From contig NC_085141.1 in NCBI RefSeq assembly GCF_024139115.2, positions 408,667,612-408,731,611 on the forward strand: a stretch of DNA of 64,000 nucleotides. Reading direction: 5' to 3'. Shown in pieces: positions 43,005 through 53,289 of this stretch. Position 1 is the first letter of the stretch. Every line of letters begins with the position of its first letter. Below the pieces are notes generated by a model. The model did not search any database, was not told the DNA's origin, and saw only the letters and a list, made by a program, of their open reading frames with translations. Origin of the DNA: Armigeres subalbatus (Eukaryota > Arthropoda > Insecta > Diptera > Culicidae). Made by a program: the position numbers and the translations under genes.

Positions 43005-43964
43005 CTCGAAAACAACCATATGCGAGTGCGAGTGAACTAGTCAATTAGTTGCATGACGCAAAACTTTGATTCAGGAGTGGACTTGCAATCTTTCTTCGGT
43101 ATTGCTGTAAGAGAAAGGCAAAGCATCAGCGAAAGGATTTTTTTTCTTAATTGTGAACTGTTGCTTGGCTTTCTGTATGGCAAAGAGCATTTAACAATGT
43201 CAGTCTCGAAACGACAAATGCTTTTTTCTTTAATTTCTTGAAGTAGACTATCTTTGTTGTTGAGTGACATCAAGTAACAGATGCGGTGCAGTTGTTGGAA
43301 GGGAAAGTTAATTATTTATGATTGAAAGAGTTACTGGTGATAGTAAAGTTCTAGTGCTCTTCGCTGCACACCTATTCTTAAAGCTGTGTTTGAAAAACTT
43401 TGTATCTGAACGAAGAGATCATAATTTATACTCCCAACCCTTATGCACCTTTTGTACTTAATTTTTTTTTAATTTATTGTTTTAATTCGGAGAGTCTAGT
43501 TATTAAATTGGGTCTATTTGAAAACGAAAGGATTGAGCTGTCAGTTAATCCTCTTTAGTGCCTAATACCCTTTTTTTTAAGTAGGCGCTCGCCCGAATAA
43601 GGCAAAGGTGGATGTGAATCCATCTTTGGAAGTTGGCGTTTGCTCTGATTGAAGCAATGGTGAGTTTGATCCTTTTTTTCAAAACAAGGTGTTTGTCCGG
43701 CATCAAGCAACGGTAATTGAGATTAGTTTTTTAGAAATGGCCGTTTGCCTGGAATAAGTCAATGGTGAATAGGGTAAATCACTACTTGGGCCTATGGACC
43801 CGGTTCCCGGCTCATTGCACAGAAAACTAATGATTTATACTATTTGGAAGCCGTAGGTTTATGATTGATAATTTTAAAAAAGTCTCCCATTTATTTTTCA
43901 CAATATTCAATATCTTTCAATCACTTGTTTTACTCCTAATTGATCCAATTGTAGAAAATAAAAA
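43005..43964. other. No recognisable gene
   Basis: Short frames only. Loosely repeated text near 43580-43780 (gtttgcc/ggtga words) suggests a decayed ~70-bp tandem repeat. Confidence 0.3.
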
Positions 43965-44197
43965 TCTCGGGTACTTATTCAAAAGGACGTTTGTGATTTT
44001 GTAAACAAAGATTCCAACGTCGATTTGTCCAATCTGATGGCTCTTCCACGCGAACCGACACCACTAACAGGTAGCCGAAGGCTTCCCCTACCTGTCTGTG
44101 GTGATGATTTGCGTGGGAGTGCTATCAGATTGGACAAATCGACGTTTAAATCTTTGTTTACAAAATCACATACGTCCTTTTGAATAAGTACCCGAGA
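43965..44197. repeat. Foldback element with ~75-bp arms
   Basis: Left arm tctcgggtacttattcaaaa, then ggacgtttgtgattttgtaa and cgtcgatttgtccaatctga; the right arm is its inverse with few differences, ending cccgaga. The loop holds nested pairs (cacgc, ccaccac). Target duplication is not clear. Confidence 0.8.
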
Positions 44198-45159
44198 AAT
44201 GTAGATTTCAAAATCTCACTCTCCGATGCCACACCACTGAGCCGGAGTGATTCTTTCCACTTTTACAAAACGGTATCATCAAATAAACACCTACCTGAAA
44301 ATCGTCCTAGTGCTCGTTACAATCATTGCTTCAAGCTTTTAATCACCACACCATAATGCTCCACACACGCACTTCAATCTAATCACTAGAACATATCACT
44401 AGAACTTATATAAACATAATTAGAATACATTTAAAAATGGTTTCTCAAACCGAACAAAAAATCACCTCGGCCCAAAAACTTCTAGCCGCACCGTGCTGCC
44501 AAAAGGCCAGGAGAATGAAAATGATCCTTCATCGTTGATAGGAAAACTGTTTAATATGTTGACGCTATCATGTTATTTATAATTTTCTCGATTTCAAAAG
44601 GTGAAAAAAATATTGTTTTTAAGTATTTGGAAAAAATTGGATGAGTATATATATCTTCTCAACCAAATAAAAATGATTATGAATGATACCATCTGGCATC
44701 TTGTTGTCGTGGAACGTGCATATTTTTGTTTACGTCGCATTTTCTGCCGTTCCGAGAGAGAATGAGAGAGAAATGTTGAGAGATTGAGTGAAATTTTGCT
44801 TAGGCCGGGAACTGGTTTTTGTGATATGCCGAATGGAAATCGCTATGACTGAAATGAGTGCTGCACCTCGTTAATTTAAATCAAATAAAAGCTTTCTTGA
44901 ACGATATTTAGCACGAATAGCTATTTTTTAAGCAGAAGTGAACCCCAATGCCGTATTATACAGCCCACAAAATTCAGGAAAAGTTGCTTCCTGTCATAAA
45001 TATCAATTGAATAATGCAGTCGTACGCATGTTAGGCCGGGAATGGGGTAAGAAACCCTATGCTCTCTACCTCGGAAGAAGTTTTGCCGTTTCGTTTGTCA
45101 TTCCTTTCGAAAAATGTCCTCCATCAGTTTCAATTTATCAGAACGTATCCTCGATCCTC
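44198..45159. other. No recognisable gene
   Basis: Nothing identified apart from short frames. Confidence 0.35.
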
Positions 45160-45258
45160 GGTCTCCAGTTGGCCTTTCGTGCAAAGGCGTAGGATTGCCA
45201 ATCCGGAGATGGCGAGCTCGATTGTCGCTGAGCATAGTGTATCCATTGTACTTGCCAC
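45160..45258 (+). mobile_element. SINE fragment (second family)
   Basis: ggtctccagttggcctttcg, gcaaaggcgtaggattgcca, gatggcgagctcgattgtcg, then a deletion to ccattgtacttgccacgcac. The middle of the element is missing. Confidence 0.65.
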
Positions 45259-45619
45259 GCACCTACCTGGTTGGCTACAGCGTCGTTACACCTATGCCTG
45301 GCGTATTGTAGAGCTCCATAATCGTCGGTCTTGACTGTCTTGAGCGCAGTGTTGTGCTTAATCATTATCAGACGATCAAGATTGCAATTTTCATGTGAAA
45401 ACTTTTCACGTGAAAACAGTAGGCGAGTTGTCGCCGGCGATAACTTCTCAAATTTTGTACTCAAACGTACTCAAATTTTGTACTCATGCTAGTAAGAAAA
45501 AATAGTTTAAAAGGTAACCGTAAATGCTTCAAATCAAGATACGATTTTCAAACGATTCTTAATCGCTGGCGAGTTTTAATCACTTGATAATTCTAAAGTA
45601 AAATCGCGGGTGAGTTTGG

Positions 45620-47215
45620 TCATTCTCGATTTTTCGAAAATTTGATTTTTCCCAACCCTGCTTGAGCGATATTCCTCCAGTTTCCCCGAACGTTCAGGGC
45701 CATTAGGTCCGATTCCACCGCGTGCAGCCAGCGTGTTCGTGGCCTTCCACGAAGTCCCCTATCTGGTTCTCTGTTGAATATTGTTTTCGCTATTCTTTCT
45801 TCCGACATTCGCACTAAATGACCAGCCCACTGAAATCTGCCGTATTTTATACGATTCACAATATTTTCTTCTTTGAATACTTAATACAGCTCATGATTCT
45901 TGCGTCTGCGCCACACACCATTTTCTAGTTTCCCTCCGAGTATTGTACGCAGCGCTTTTCGCTCGAAAACCACGAAAGCTCTCCGGTCGACCTCTTTTAA
46001 CGTCCATGCTTCATGTCCATAAAGGGCCACTGGTCACAAACTGCGGGACCTAAGCTGGTTACGTAATCCGTAAAAGGCCCTATTCGCAGCAGCAATACGT
46101 CTTTTCACTTCACGGGAAACGTCATTGTCACATGTCACAAGCGTTCCAAGGTAAACAAATTCTTCAACAACTTCAAACACATCCCTATCAAGCACTACCT
46201 CAGCACCAACACCACTAGGTCTTCCTCTATCTCTACCTGCCACCATGTACTTTGTCTTGGTAGAGCTATTGGTTAAGCCTATCCTCGCCGTCTCCCTCTT
46301 CAGCGGGACAAACGCCTCCACTACTGCTCTGCCATCGATTCCAATAAGGTCGATGTCGTACGCAAAGCCTAGGAGCATATGCGACCGTGTGATGATAGTG
46401 CCTCTCCTCTGCACGCCAGATCTCCTAATAGCTCCCTCTAGAGCAATGTTGAGGGAGCTAAATTTGAAAGTGCATGACCCTGCTTCAATCCGTCTAAGGT
46501 CACAAACGCAGTTGACATTTCGTCTGCAATCCGAATACTTGATTTTGAGCCATCCATCGTTGCACGTATCAGTATAATCAGTTTCGCCGGAAAACCATGT
46601 TCGGACATTATCTGCCACAGCTTATTTCTTTTCACTGAATAGTACGCTGCTTTGAAATCAATAAACAGATGGTAAGTATGCAAGTTGTACTCCCGGAATT
46701 TATCAAGGATCATCCGCAGGCTAAACATCTGATCCGTCGTTGATCGGCCCTCACGAAGTGCTCTTTCTTATAGATTGGGCATATGAGGTCAGCCGGCAGA
46801 ACTCTTCATCCTCCCATATTTTCTGGATAATGCGGTGGATTGATTGATGCAGCTGCTTACTTCTGTGTTTGAGAAGCTCAACTGGGATCTCATCCTTCCC
46901 ATCAGCTTTATTGATTTTCAGTTCGTTTAGAGCCTTTTTTACCTCGTCCAGCGTTGGTGGTTCCACAGCTTGATCGTCGCCAATTATGTCCATCCTGCTC
47001 CTTAATACACCTTCATTTTCACCGTTCAACAAATCTTCAACGTGCTCCTTTCACCTGGCTACCACCATAGTCTTGTCTGTCAGCAAATCCCCCCTCGGTC
47101 ATTGCGCATGGCGGGCACTGGCGCAGTCTTATACCGCGCGCCATTGACAGTTGCATAAAACCTCCGCATATCGTTTCTATCCATGTTCTCCTGCGCTTCA
47201 GCTATCACACTCTCT
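45620..47215 (-). pseudogene. LINE ORF2 with several frameshifts (RTE-like)
   Basis: The longest LINE piece here. Read on minus from 47032: linker with VKKALNELKINKADGKDEIP, the start of RT; 46728-46438 YHLFIDFKAAYYSVKRNKLW (RT motif with Asp); 46618-46034 with FAYDIDLIG (the FADD box, one Asp lost to Tyr), EEFVYLGTLVTCDNDVSREV and RAFYGLRNQLRSRSL; 45859-45620 with WAGHLVRMSEERI and RGLRGRPRTRWLHAV. Frames change at least three times, and the catalytic box is altered. It is cut at 47221 by an inserted dispersed repeat. The same family as the pieces at 5570, 14187 and 19360. Confidence 0.85.
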
Positions 47216-47220
47216 TCGTG

Positions 47221-47630
47221 TTGTTTTTTTGCCTTTCTCGTACAACAAAGTTGTACCGTAAGGCTATCATTTCACTCCAAAATCGAACTTTTTATAGAAG
47301 TCTCGGAGACCCATGATGTTATATACCAATCGACTCAGCTCGTCGAGCTGAACAAATGTCTGACTGTCCGTGTGTATGTGTGTGTGTGCACACGAAAACC
47401 GAAAAACATTAGCCACTTTTTCATATAGTAATTCTTAACCGATTTTCTCGCAACAAGTTGCATTTGACAAGGGACAAAGCCTTGTTGATCACTATTGAAT
47501 TTGATAACGATTGACCATTGCGTTTAAAAGTTATCAAGAAAATGGGATCGAACTATATAAGCGCCATATAAGGTTGGTGTCTTGGCTAAATGCGAGAAAG
47601 GCAGTATCACCACTCGGTGAATTAAATTGT
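47221..47630 (-). repeat. Dispersed repeat (cctttctcg family), minus strand
   Basis: gcctttctcgtacaacaaag at the left and tgcgagaaaggcagtatcac at the right. gggtctccgagacttc-like text, gagctgagtcgattggtata and a GT microsatellite appear in inverse order relative to 13200-13731. Confidence 0.75.
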
Positions 47631-47644
47631 TTTTTTTTATCTTC

Positions 47645-47936
47645 GGTGTACTTGCCACACAAGATACATAATCATGCATTGGCGGCATAGACATGTGTTA
47701 ATAGAACACCAAGGGGCCTTACACATATTACGTAATCACTTATGAAGGGAGAGAGGGTTTGTTGTTTTCTAACGCATCATATAAATAAAAAATCATTTGT
47801 ATGAAAAAAATCTTACATGGTGGGACGGGATGTTGAAAAATCCAGAAAAATTGCTTTCGTAATTAGTGTACGACCCCTAAGTTGAAAAACAGGCCAAGTT
47901 CCAGTTGGAATGTAGATCCATAGAAGAAGAAGAAGA
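47645..47936 (+). mobile_element. Split SINE tail fragment
   Basis: gtacttgccacacaagatac and catgcattggcggcatagac are separated by about 180 bp of unrelated text from the tail ccaagttccagttggaatgt with AGA repeats. Confidence 0.5.
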
Positions 47937-48551
47937 TCCTCGATCTATTTTATCTATGTGGAAAAATTACATCGAATGACCCTTTCTCCTTCACAGTTAC
48001 AACTTATGCCAAATCGCCGTTTTGCCAAATAACACACTCTTTTGTTACAGTTCAAAATTATGCCAAGTGTTGACTTTATGCCAAATGGCGTTAAACAAAT
48101 GTTTCCTCTTACATAAGGATTTCTCAACTCATCTATTTAGATATTGAAACAATGTTCAATTTTCACTCTTTAATATGCATCAATTGTTTTGTTTTCTTCT
48201 TGAATCACTAAAACATTGGATTCGGGTTTCTTTGCTGTTACATCATCATCACTTTCAATATTGTTATACTTATATGCGTATTGTGTTTGAGTAAGTTTTT
48301 ACACATCCAATTGATTGCTTTTTTCAATTCTTCCATTTCCGAAATATTATTATTTTCTGATCAATTTATGTTTGCTTTTCATTTTAGATTAAAATGCTGC
48401 TGATTCGTCGACCCGATTTCACATTGTACAAAAAGGTTTTCCCTATTTCACTTAAATGTATATGCTGATATAGTGATTACACTTTTATTTGATAATCATT
48501 CTGTTTACAACTCCGTTCAAAATAATTTCCAGTTAAATAATAGGTTTCAAC
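47937..48551. other. No gene; faint gccaaat repeats
   Basis: Near 48005-48095 several tatgccaaa/tttgccaaat words occur. The rest is AT-rich and forms the downstream flank of F-spondin. Confidence 0.35.
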
Positions 48552-48557
48552 TTTATT
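48552..48557 (-). terminator. Candidate polyadenylation signal of F-spondin
   Basis: AATAAA on the minus strand about 150 bases past the stop codon. It is the first canonical signal found downstream. Not confirmed. Confidence 0.4.
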
Positions 48558-48704
48558 AGTAAATATACTTATATATTATGAGTATTCTATTAATCAAACA
48601 GTCTAAACAATGATTCAACTACAGTTCTCGAACAAATAATTCAATGAAACAATAAACAAATCTCACCTACTTTCTCCATCCTCCAGCCCGACCATATGTC
48701 TTTT

Positions 48705-49013
48705 TCAATTGCCCAGCAAACAGGGCATGATATCACATTTCCGTTCCTCGAGCCGATGCGGACAGTGCCGGGCATGTTCCGAGTTCAGCACGTAGCGCGT
48801 TCGCTGCTGGACGGCGTAGTCACCACACGTCTTGCTGCAAGGAGACCACGCCGACCAGGCCGAGTAGTCGCACTCGATCGGTTCCGGCGTGTACCGGGTG
48901 CTGGGTCCCCATGAAGGATTGGTGTCGTGCCGAGAGGAGTCACAGTGCACGAAGCAGCGTTCCACTTTGCGCAGTTTCCGTGGACAGCGGTGGCCGCCGT
49001 TTGATGGATGTGC
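48705..49013 (-). CDS. fspondin: F-spondin exon e: end of TSR4, TSR5, stop
   Basis: Acceptor ttctcatttag before 49013. Reads AHPSNGGHRCPRKLRKVERC, FVHCDSSRHDTN, then TSR5 with ECDYSAWSAWSPCSKTCGDY, HCPHRLEERKCDIMPCLLGN and TGA at 48705. The protein ends shortly after the last TSR cysteine. Confidence 0.9.
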   Translation of the reverse strand, partial: AHPSNGGHRCPRKLRKVERCFVHCDSSRHDTNPSWGPSTRYTPEPIECDYSAWSAWSPCSKTCGDYAVQQRTRYVLNSEHARHCPHRLEERKCDIMPCLLGN

Positions 49014-51424
49014 CTAAATGAGAATGGAACAGAGTACACTCGATAATAACTTTCCGATATTTGCCGGAGCCTTGAAATCAAATAGACTTACCAAAATGGT
49101 TCGGCTTTTTACGCGGAAACCTTCACCACAGGTGGCATTGCAAGGGCCTCGCTTCCAGTGCGAAGTCTTGCAGTCCTGTTTGAAGTCCGACGAGTAGTCG
49201 GGGTTAATGATCGTTTGATCTCTGATCGGGATATTCGTGAATTTTCGATCTGTTGAATACGTAGATATAACTAGAGTTCCATAAGTCTATCTAAAAAGTG
49301 TCACATACCTTTACTGCAGGTGTCCAAGCAATCTTCCCGGGACATAAAGTTGTTATTGTTTCCACCACATCCTGTGAAGAACAGGATCGAGCAGTCATTT
49401 TTATCACTGTCGAAGTACCATCTCGTTTGTGAATCTCGACAATTTCCAGGTTTCGGTTCCAGGAAGCACAGTTCTTTAAGGGAGAAACCGATCAGTCTTT
49501 ATTTATTCTCAAATTGTAGATTAACAAAGCCTTACCAGGGACTCCGTACAATCCATCACATGCAGGAAGATCGTGACCACAAGTAACCTCTTCTACGGTC
49601 TCCACACCGTAGCAAGGATCATCCCGATCAATGGTCAAGCCATTGTCGTAATCGGCCCCACCTGACTCGTCATCGTCCTCTTCGTCATCATCGTTGTTGG
49701 TTGGCCGTCTCCGTGCCAGGTAGTAATTAACGAAGCGCTTGTGATGCATTTTCGTGTTCAGTGCAGCGCTCAGTGGCATACGGGTGCGCATTTTACGACC
49801 TAAGCCACACGTGACGCTGCATGGTCCCCACTCGGACCACTGGGACATCTTGCAGTCCGGGTTGATCTGAGAATAAAGAAGCATCAGAAGATTTTTTCAA
49901 AGGTATTCATATAGGAGGTAACCAATTTACTCACATCAGCGCTAATCACCGGTTGCGAAATGTCTCCTGCGCACTCCTCACTGCATGGTGCCGTCTGCTG
50001 CAACCTCGGCGGATTGGGCATCCTTTCACACTTCTTGCGCGCTCCCTTCTTCTTGTACTTTCTAGATCGCGTTTTGTTACCCTTACCGCACGGAGTACTG
50101 CACTCACTCCACGGACCCCACTCAGTTACCTCGCACTCCGGGTCACTCTGATAGATGGTGTCCAACTCCTGGCTGGTCTGATAGTCACAGTCCCGTTCCG
50201 GACCAACGCATGGTCTTCTTTCGAACAGTTTCTTCTTGCAATCCGCCTGCTTGGCTTTGACCGGATATTTGAACACTCGACGACGAGTTTGGCGACCTTT
50301 TCCGCAGCGGGAGCTGCATTCGGTCCACTCGTCCCATGGTTCTGTTTCGCAAGCCTGTTTCGATTCGTTGTCTTCGTCATCGGTTTCACAGTTCTTTTCA
50401 TAGAGCCTTTGACGGGACAGGTAGATTCGGGCTAGCGGTTTCATCTCAACTCCGCTAGAATCGTAGAACGGCGACCGAGGGTCATTGGGATAGTTCGACT
50501 TAATTCTTCGGATAGCATCCGGCGGGTTAGTTGGTTGGTCTGGGGAAATATAAGTGGGACCACTGTCGGTCCCGGCGTCCCATGGATATAAATTTAGAAT
50601 CTTATTTTCAATCCAGGAACAGTTGGCCAGGCACAGCTCCAGTCCGGAAACCCCAACGATCCAATCCGGTGAGGGGTCCAACATCGAAACAATCGACACC
50701 AAATGATGGTTGGAATCCACCCTAAATACGGCAAATGTCTTTCCTGTTACATTGGGATACGATATGCCTCTAGCTTTGATAATGGTGCGGATTTTGTCAC
50801 TTTGGTTCTTCAGCTCACTCTCCAACATCCGAGTTGAGCCATGTTCCGCCACTTGCTTCAACCCTTCACTCGCCACCTGACCATATTCCCAGAAACGATA
50901 ATCTACCGTATGAGAAGCTCCAATAACATCACTAAACCTTGTCAACCATCCATTCGAAGGGAAATCCTTCGGGTGGGTATGCCTGGACCATAGTCCTTCG
51001 AATGTCAATTCGTATTTTGCTTCATCGCATGCGCAGCATTCCTTGAGTACAACAGGCTGCGTATCCACGGAATCAGCCTCATCTTCGCAGAATATCTTAC
51101 TCAACGGCCCATCGTCCATGTACCACACGTCGCGATGTTCCACGACGGTCGTACGAATCGCTATGCAACCGCTTCCGGCCGGTGGCGCAACCCAGTTCAC
51201 CTGGATTTCACTCTTCGGTATCGAGCTGGTTTGAGTCACTGCGTTGGGACAACGCTCACTGAATTTGGTCAGAGCGTCTCCCAGCAGATTGAACGTACCT
51301 ACGTGGTGCAGTACACCATTGTTCTGCGGTTCGGGGCGGCTGAGGGTCAGTTCCTTCTCGGCCGCAAGGAAGAATCCGGAAAACTTGTGCGGCACCTGCA
51401 TGGACCGGATGCCGACCAGGCTGA
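48705..51424 (-). CDS. fspondin: F-spondin (spondin-1), 3' part, five exons
   Basis: A secreted extracellular-matrix glycoprotein family involved in axon guidance and cell adhesion. Exons on minus: 51424-49935, 49866-49528, 49473-49309, 49249-49092, 49013-48705, all with GT-AG introns and matching phases (0, 1, 1, 0). Order: end of Reeler domain (SLVGIRSMQVPHKFSGFF to VNWVAPPAGSGC), Spondin_N (YELTFEGLWS, THPKDFPS, FWEYGQVASEGLKQVAEHG, SPDWIVGVSGLELC, YPWDAGTDSGPTY), TSR1 and TSR2, TSR3 with an acidic insert, Kunitz domain, TSR4 across two exons, TSR5, then stop. The first exon starts with two bases of a split codon, so at least one upstream exon (signal peptide and early Reeler) is missing from what I can recognise. 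Vertebrate spondin-1 has six TSRs and no Kunitz domain; the Kunitz arrangement fits insect F-spondins. Confidence 0.93.
49092..49249 (-). CDS. fspondin: F-spondin exon d: first half of TSR4
   Basis: Acceptor tattcaacag before 49249, donor GTAAGT after 49092. Encodes DRKFTNIPIRDQTIINPDY, then CKTSHWKRGPCNATCGEGF and RVKSRTIL. The first TSR tryptophan is replaced (KTSHWKRG in place of a WSxW core). Ends in phase 0. No open frame of this length was evident without assuming splicing, so it rests on splice sites and homology. Confidence 0.85.
49309..49473 (-). CDS. fspondin: F-spondin exon c: Kunitz domain
   Basis: Acceptor ccttaaag before 49473, donor GTATGT after 49309. One complete Kunitz (BPTI-type) domain with six Cys spaced 8, 15, 7, 12 and 3, exactly the canonical spacing. 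The residue right after the second Cys, the expected P1 position, is Arg, which suits a trypsin-like protease target. In phase 1 at both ends, so the exon is a symmetric module that can be skipped or inserted without a frameshift. Confidence 0.92.
49528..49866 (-). CDS. fspondin: F-spondin exon b: TSR3 with acidic insert
   Basis: Acceptor ttattctcag before 49866, donor GTAAGG after 49528. Starts INPDCKMSQWSEWGPCSVTC. A long loop inside the TSR is very acidic (NNDDDEEDDDESGGADYD), then C-containing text to HDLPACDGLYGVP. Ends in phase 1. The insert makes this TSR nearly twice the usual ~55 residues. Confidence 0.93.
49935..51424 (-). CDS. fspondin: F-spondin exon a: Reeler end, Spondin_N, TSR1-2
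   Basis: The acceptor (tttatttcacag) precedes 51424; the donor GTGAGT follows 49935. About 496 codons. Reeler remainder to roughly residue 75, Spondin_N to about 300, TSR1 from CETEPWDEWTECSSRCGKG, TSR2 from CEVTEWGPWSECSTPCGKG with a basic stretch KYKKKGARKK. Both TSRs keep the WxxW core and the CSxxCGxG signature. Ends in phase 0 after ISAD. The long single exon without internal introns gives the strongest evidence for the gene. Confidence 0.95.
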
Positions 51425-51959
51425 CTGTGAAATAAAAAAGATGAAAATCTTACATATACAGGACAAAATACTTCATGCTTACAGGGGGAAAAAGAGTCCG
51501 AGAAGGTGACGACCCATACTAAATTTTCTGATGTTAATTACAAAAATCGTGGAAATCGTACTTTTTGCGTGATGTTCTTTATACATCTTTCCCTTTTTAG
51601 GCGTATGTATTGTCTATCAAACGACATTTATGCCCATATGACCTGTTACTCTGTTCTGCCAAACAACCAGTTCAGCCAAAAGACCATCCGAGTCACTTAT
51701 CATAGACAAGTTTCTGTGGCTCGTAAGCGACTAAATTGAGTCACATTATGGTTGCTGCAACCAAATCAGCCAGAATGGTGCTACTAGGGCTATTCGGACA
51801 AACGACTTTTCGGCCAAATGTCCAGTTCGGTCCCTTTTGGATAAATAAAATTCGACCAAATAACATTTGCGAGCATATGACCCGATCGGTCAAACCACGA
51901 GTGATTAAACTAATTGGTGAGAGATCAAACGAGTTTCAGACGTAGAACATTCGCGAAAT
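51425..51959. other. F-spondin intron or 5' flank; gccaaat-type repeats
   Basis: No upstream exon is recognised. From 51655 to 51900 words such as ttcagccaaa, tcggccaaatg and gaccaaataac recur, similar in style to the arms at 40021. This is a decayed dispersed repeat. Confidence 0.4.
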
Positions 51960-52440
51960 CCGAGCTTGTGGTTGTGCTTTATGCGGTCATTGATTAAACT
52001 AATTGATGCGAGATTGGACGTGTCTCAGGTAGCAAGTGCAAAATTGAAGATTAAACGTGTTTGTCATAGGACGCAAATAATACGCGATTTTTGAGTTTGT
52101 GCATTGTGAAGTCGCTGAGTAAATAAATAAGTGCAAGATTGGACGCGTTCGTATTAAAACGCTAAATAGCCACGAGATCATCCATATTTGTGCATTGTGT
52201 GGTCGGTGAGAAAATAGATTTTTGCAAGATTGGATGCGTTCGTAAAAGGACTCAACATAGTCGGAAATTCTGGTTTGTGCATTGTGTGGTCGGAGAGTAC
52301 ATAAATTAGTACATATTTGGACGCGTTCGTAACAGGAGAATAAGGTTATTAATTGATGCGCGATCTGACGTGTTTCAGATAGAACGAAGAACATTAGCGT
52401 AATCCGAGTTTATGATTATGTTTTGTAGAGTACGCGATTG
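51960..52440. repeat. ~110-120-bp degenerate tandem repeat
   Basis: Units hold ttgtgcattgtgtggtcgg, gagtaaataaattagtgcaa-like text and gattggacgcgttcgta. About four recognisable units plus fading ones to 52560. Stops on both strands, so not coding. Confidence 0.75.
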
Positions 52441-52680
52441 AACGTCTTCGTATTAGGACGCGGAATATTCGCGAAATCCGGGTTTGTGCCGTGAGCGGTC
52501 GGTTAGATAATAAATCAGACCGTGGTTGAACGTATTTTATAGAACGCTTAACATTTGCAAGATCCCAGTTACATTGTTCTAATTTGGGTGGTTCGTAAGT
52601 AAATTTCTGAATATATTTTAATGGCTTTTCATTATATATTTGTAGTGACAAACACTCTATATTTGTCGAATCTTCTTCTT

Positions 52681-52910
52681 CTGTGGCTTGTAAGAGGCGA
52701 CTAGCTCAAGGGTCAGGGTCGGCGCACCTTGCTTCGGAGGAGTCACGATTTCTCTCTAACTAGGAAAACTTAGGCGGACTTTTAGTAGTTACTAAGGGTA
52801 TCTCTCAGCATAAAATGGAATATGGGAAAAAGATTTACTTAGGCATACGTATATTTAAAGAGATAAGATACATTTAAAGGGGGGTTCGTTGCGGCCGTTC
52901 GGGAACTGAT
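52681..52910 (+). repeat. Possible LTR-like end (see 25600-25900)
   Basis: ctagctcaagggtcagggtc near the start and gttcgttgcggccgttcggg near the end have counterparts at 25600-25900. No second copy of this segment was found as an LTR partner. Confidence 0.25.
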
Positions 52911-52929
52911 GGAGCTCATGCAGCATAGT

Positions 52930-53227
52930 CAGGAGAGAGAGAGAGAATCCAGAAGCTTCGTACCTTGAATCACCGGCATACATTTTTCCTCGATCCAAAT
53001 GGACATAATTCGGTCAATTTCCCGACGTTCCACGCGCTCGCATACGGGGCCATAGTACATAGGATATTGGAATCTTGCAAACGGGGACGAACCACGCGGA
53101 CCTTGCAAGATCCTCACCGCCATAGCTGTGACTATGACTCTCCCGCAGCGTGTGACTCGGCAATTACTACACGCTCGTAAGTCACCAGCACGGGACTCGC
53201 CGGTACTGTGGATCGTGTTCGGGATCC
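52930..53227 (-). other. Open, exon-like stretch, unknown
   Basis: The minus strand is open from before the hAT site to a donor-like G|GTACGAAG at 52961. Excising the hAT and one target copy keeps the frame open from about 59935, with Cys/Arg-rich text (YSVILDVQCRSCRGIP, then RACSNCRVTRCGR) and ending WIEEKCMPVIQ. The phase would fit the F-spondin acceptor at 51424, but the text lacks Reeler features. I do not assign it. Confidence 0.2.
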
Positions 53228-53235
53228 CTCTACAG
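53228..53235. repeat. 8-bp target duplication, left (hAT)
   Basis: CTCTACAG, exact copy at 59875-59882. Confidence 0.9.
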
Positions 53236-53289
53236 CAGCGGTTCTCATCCTGGGGTACATGTACCCCTGGGGGTACCTTATAACCCGCC

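Noticed and set aside
49953..51509. Plus-strand frames of 124-160 codons opposite F-spondin
   Set aside because: Shadows of the minus-strand exons; no domain and no splice context.
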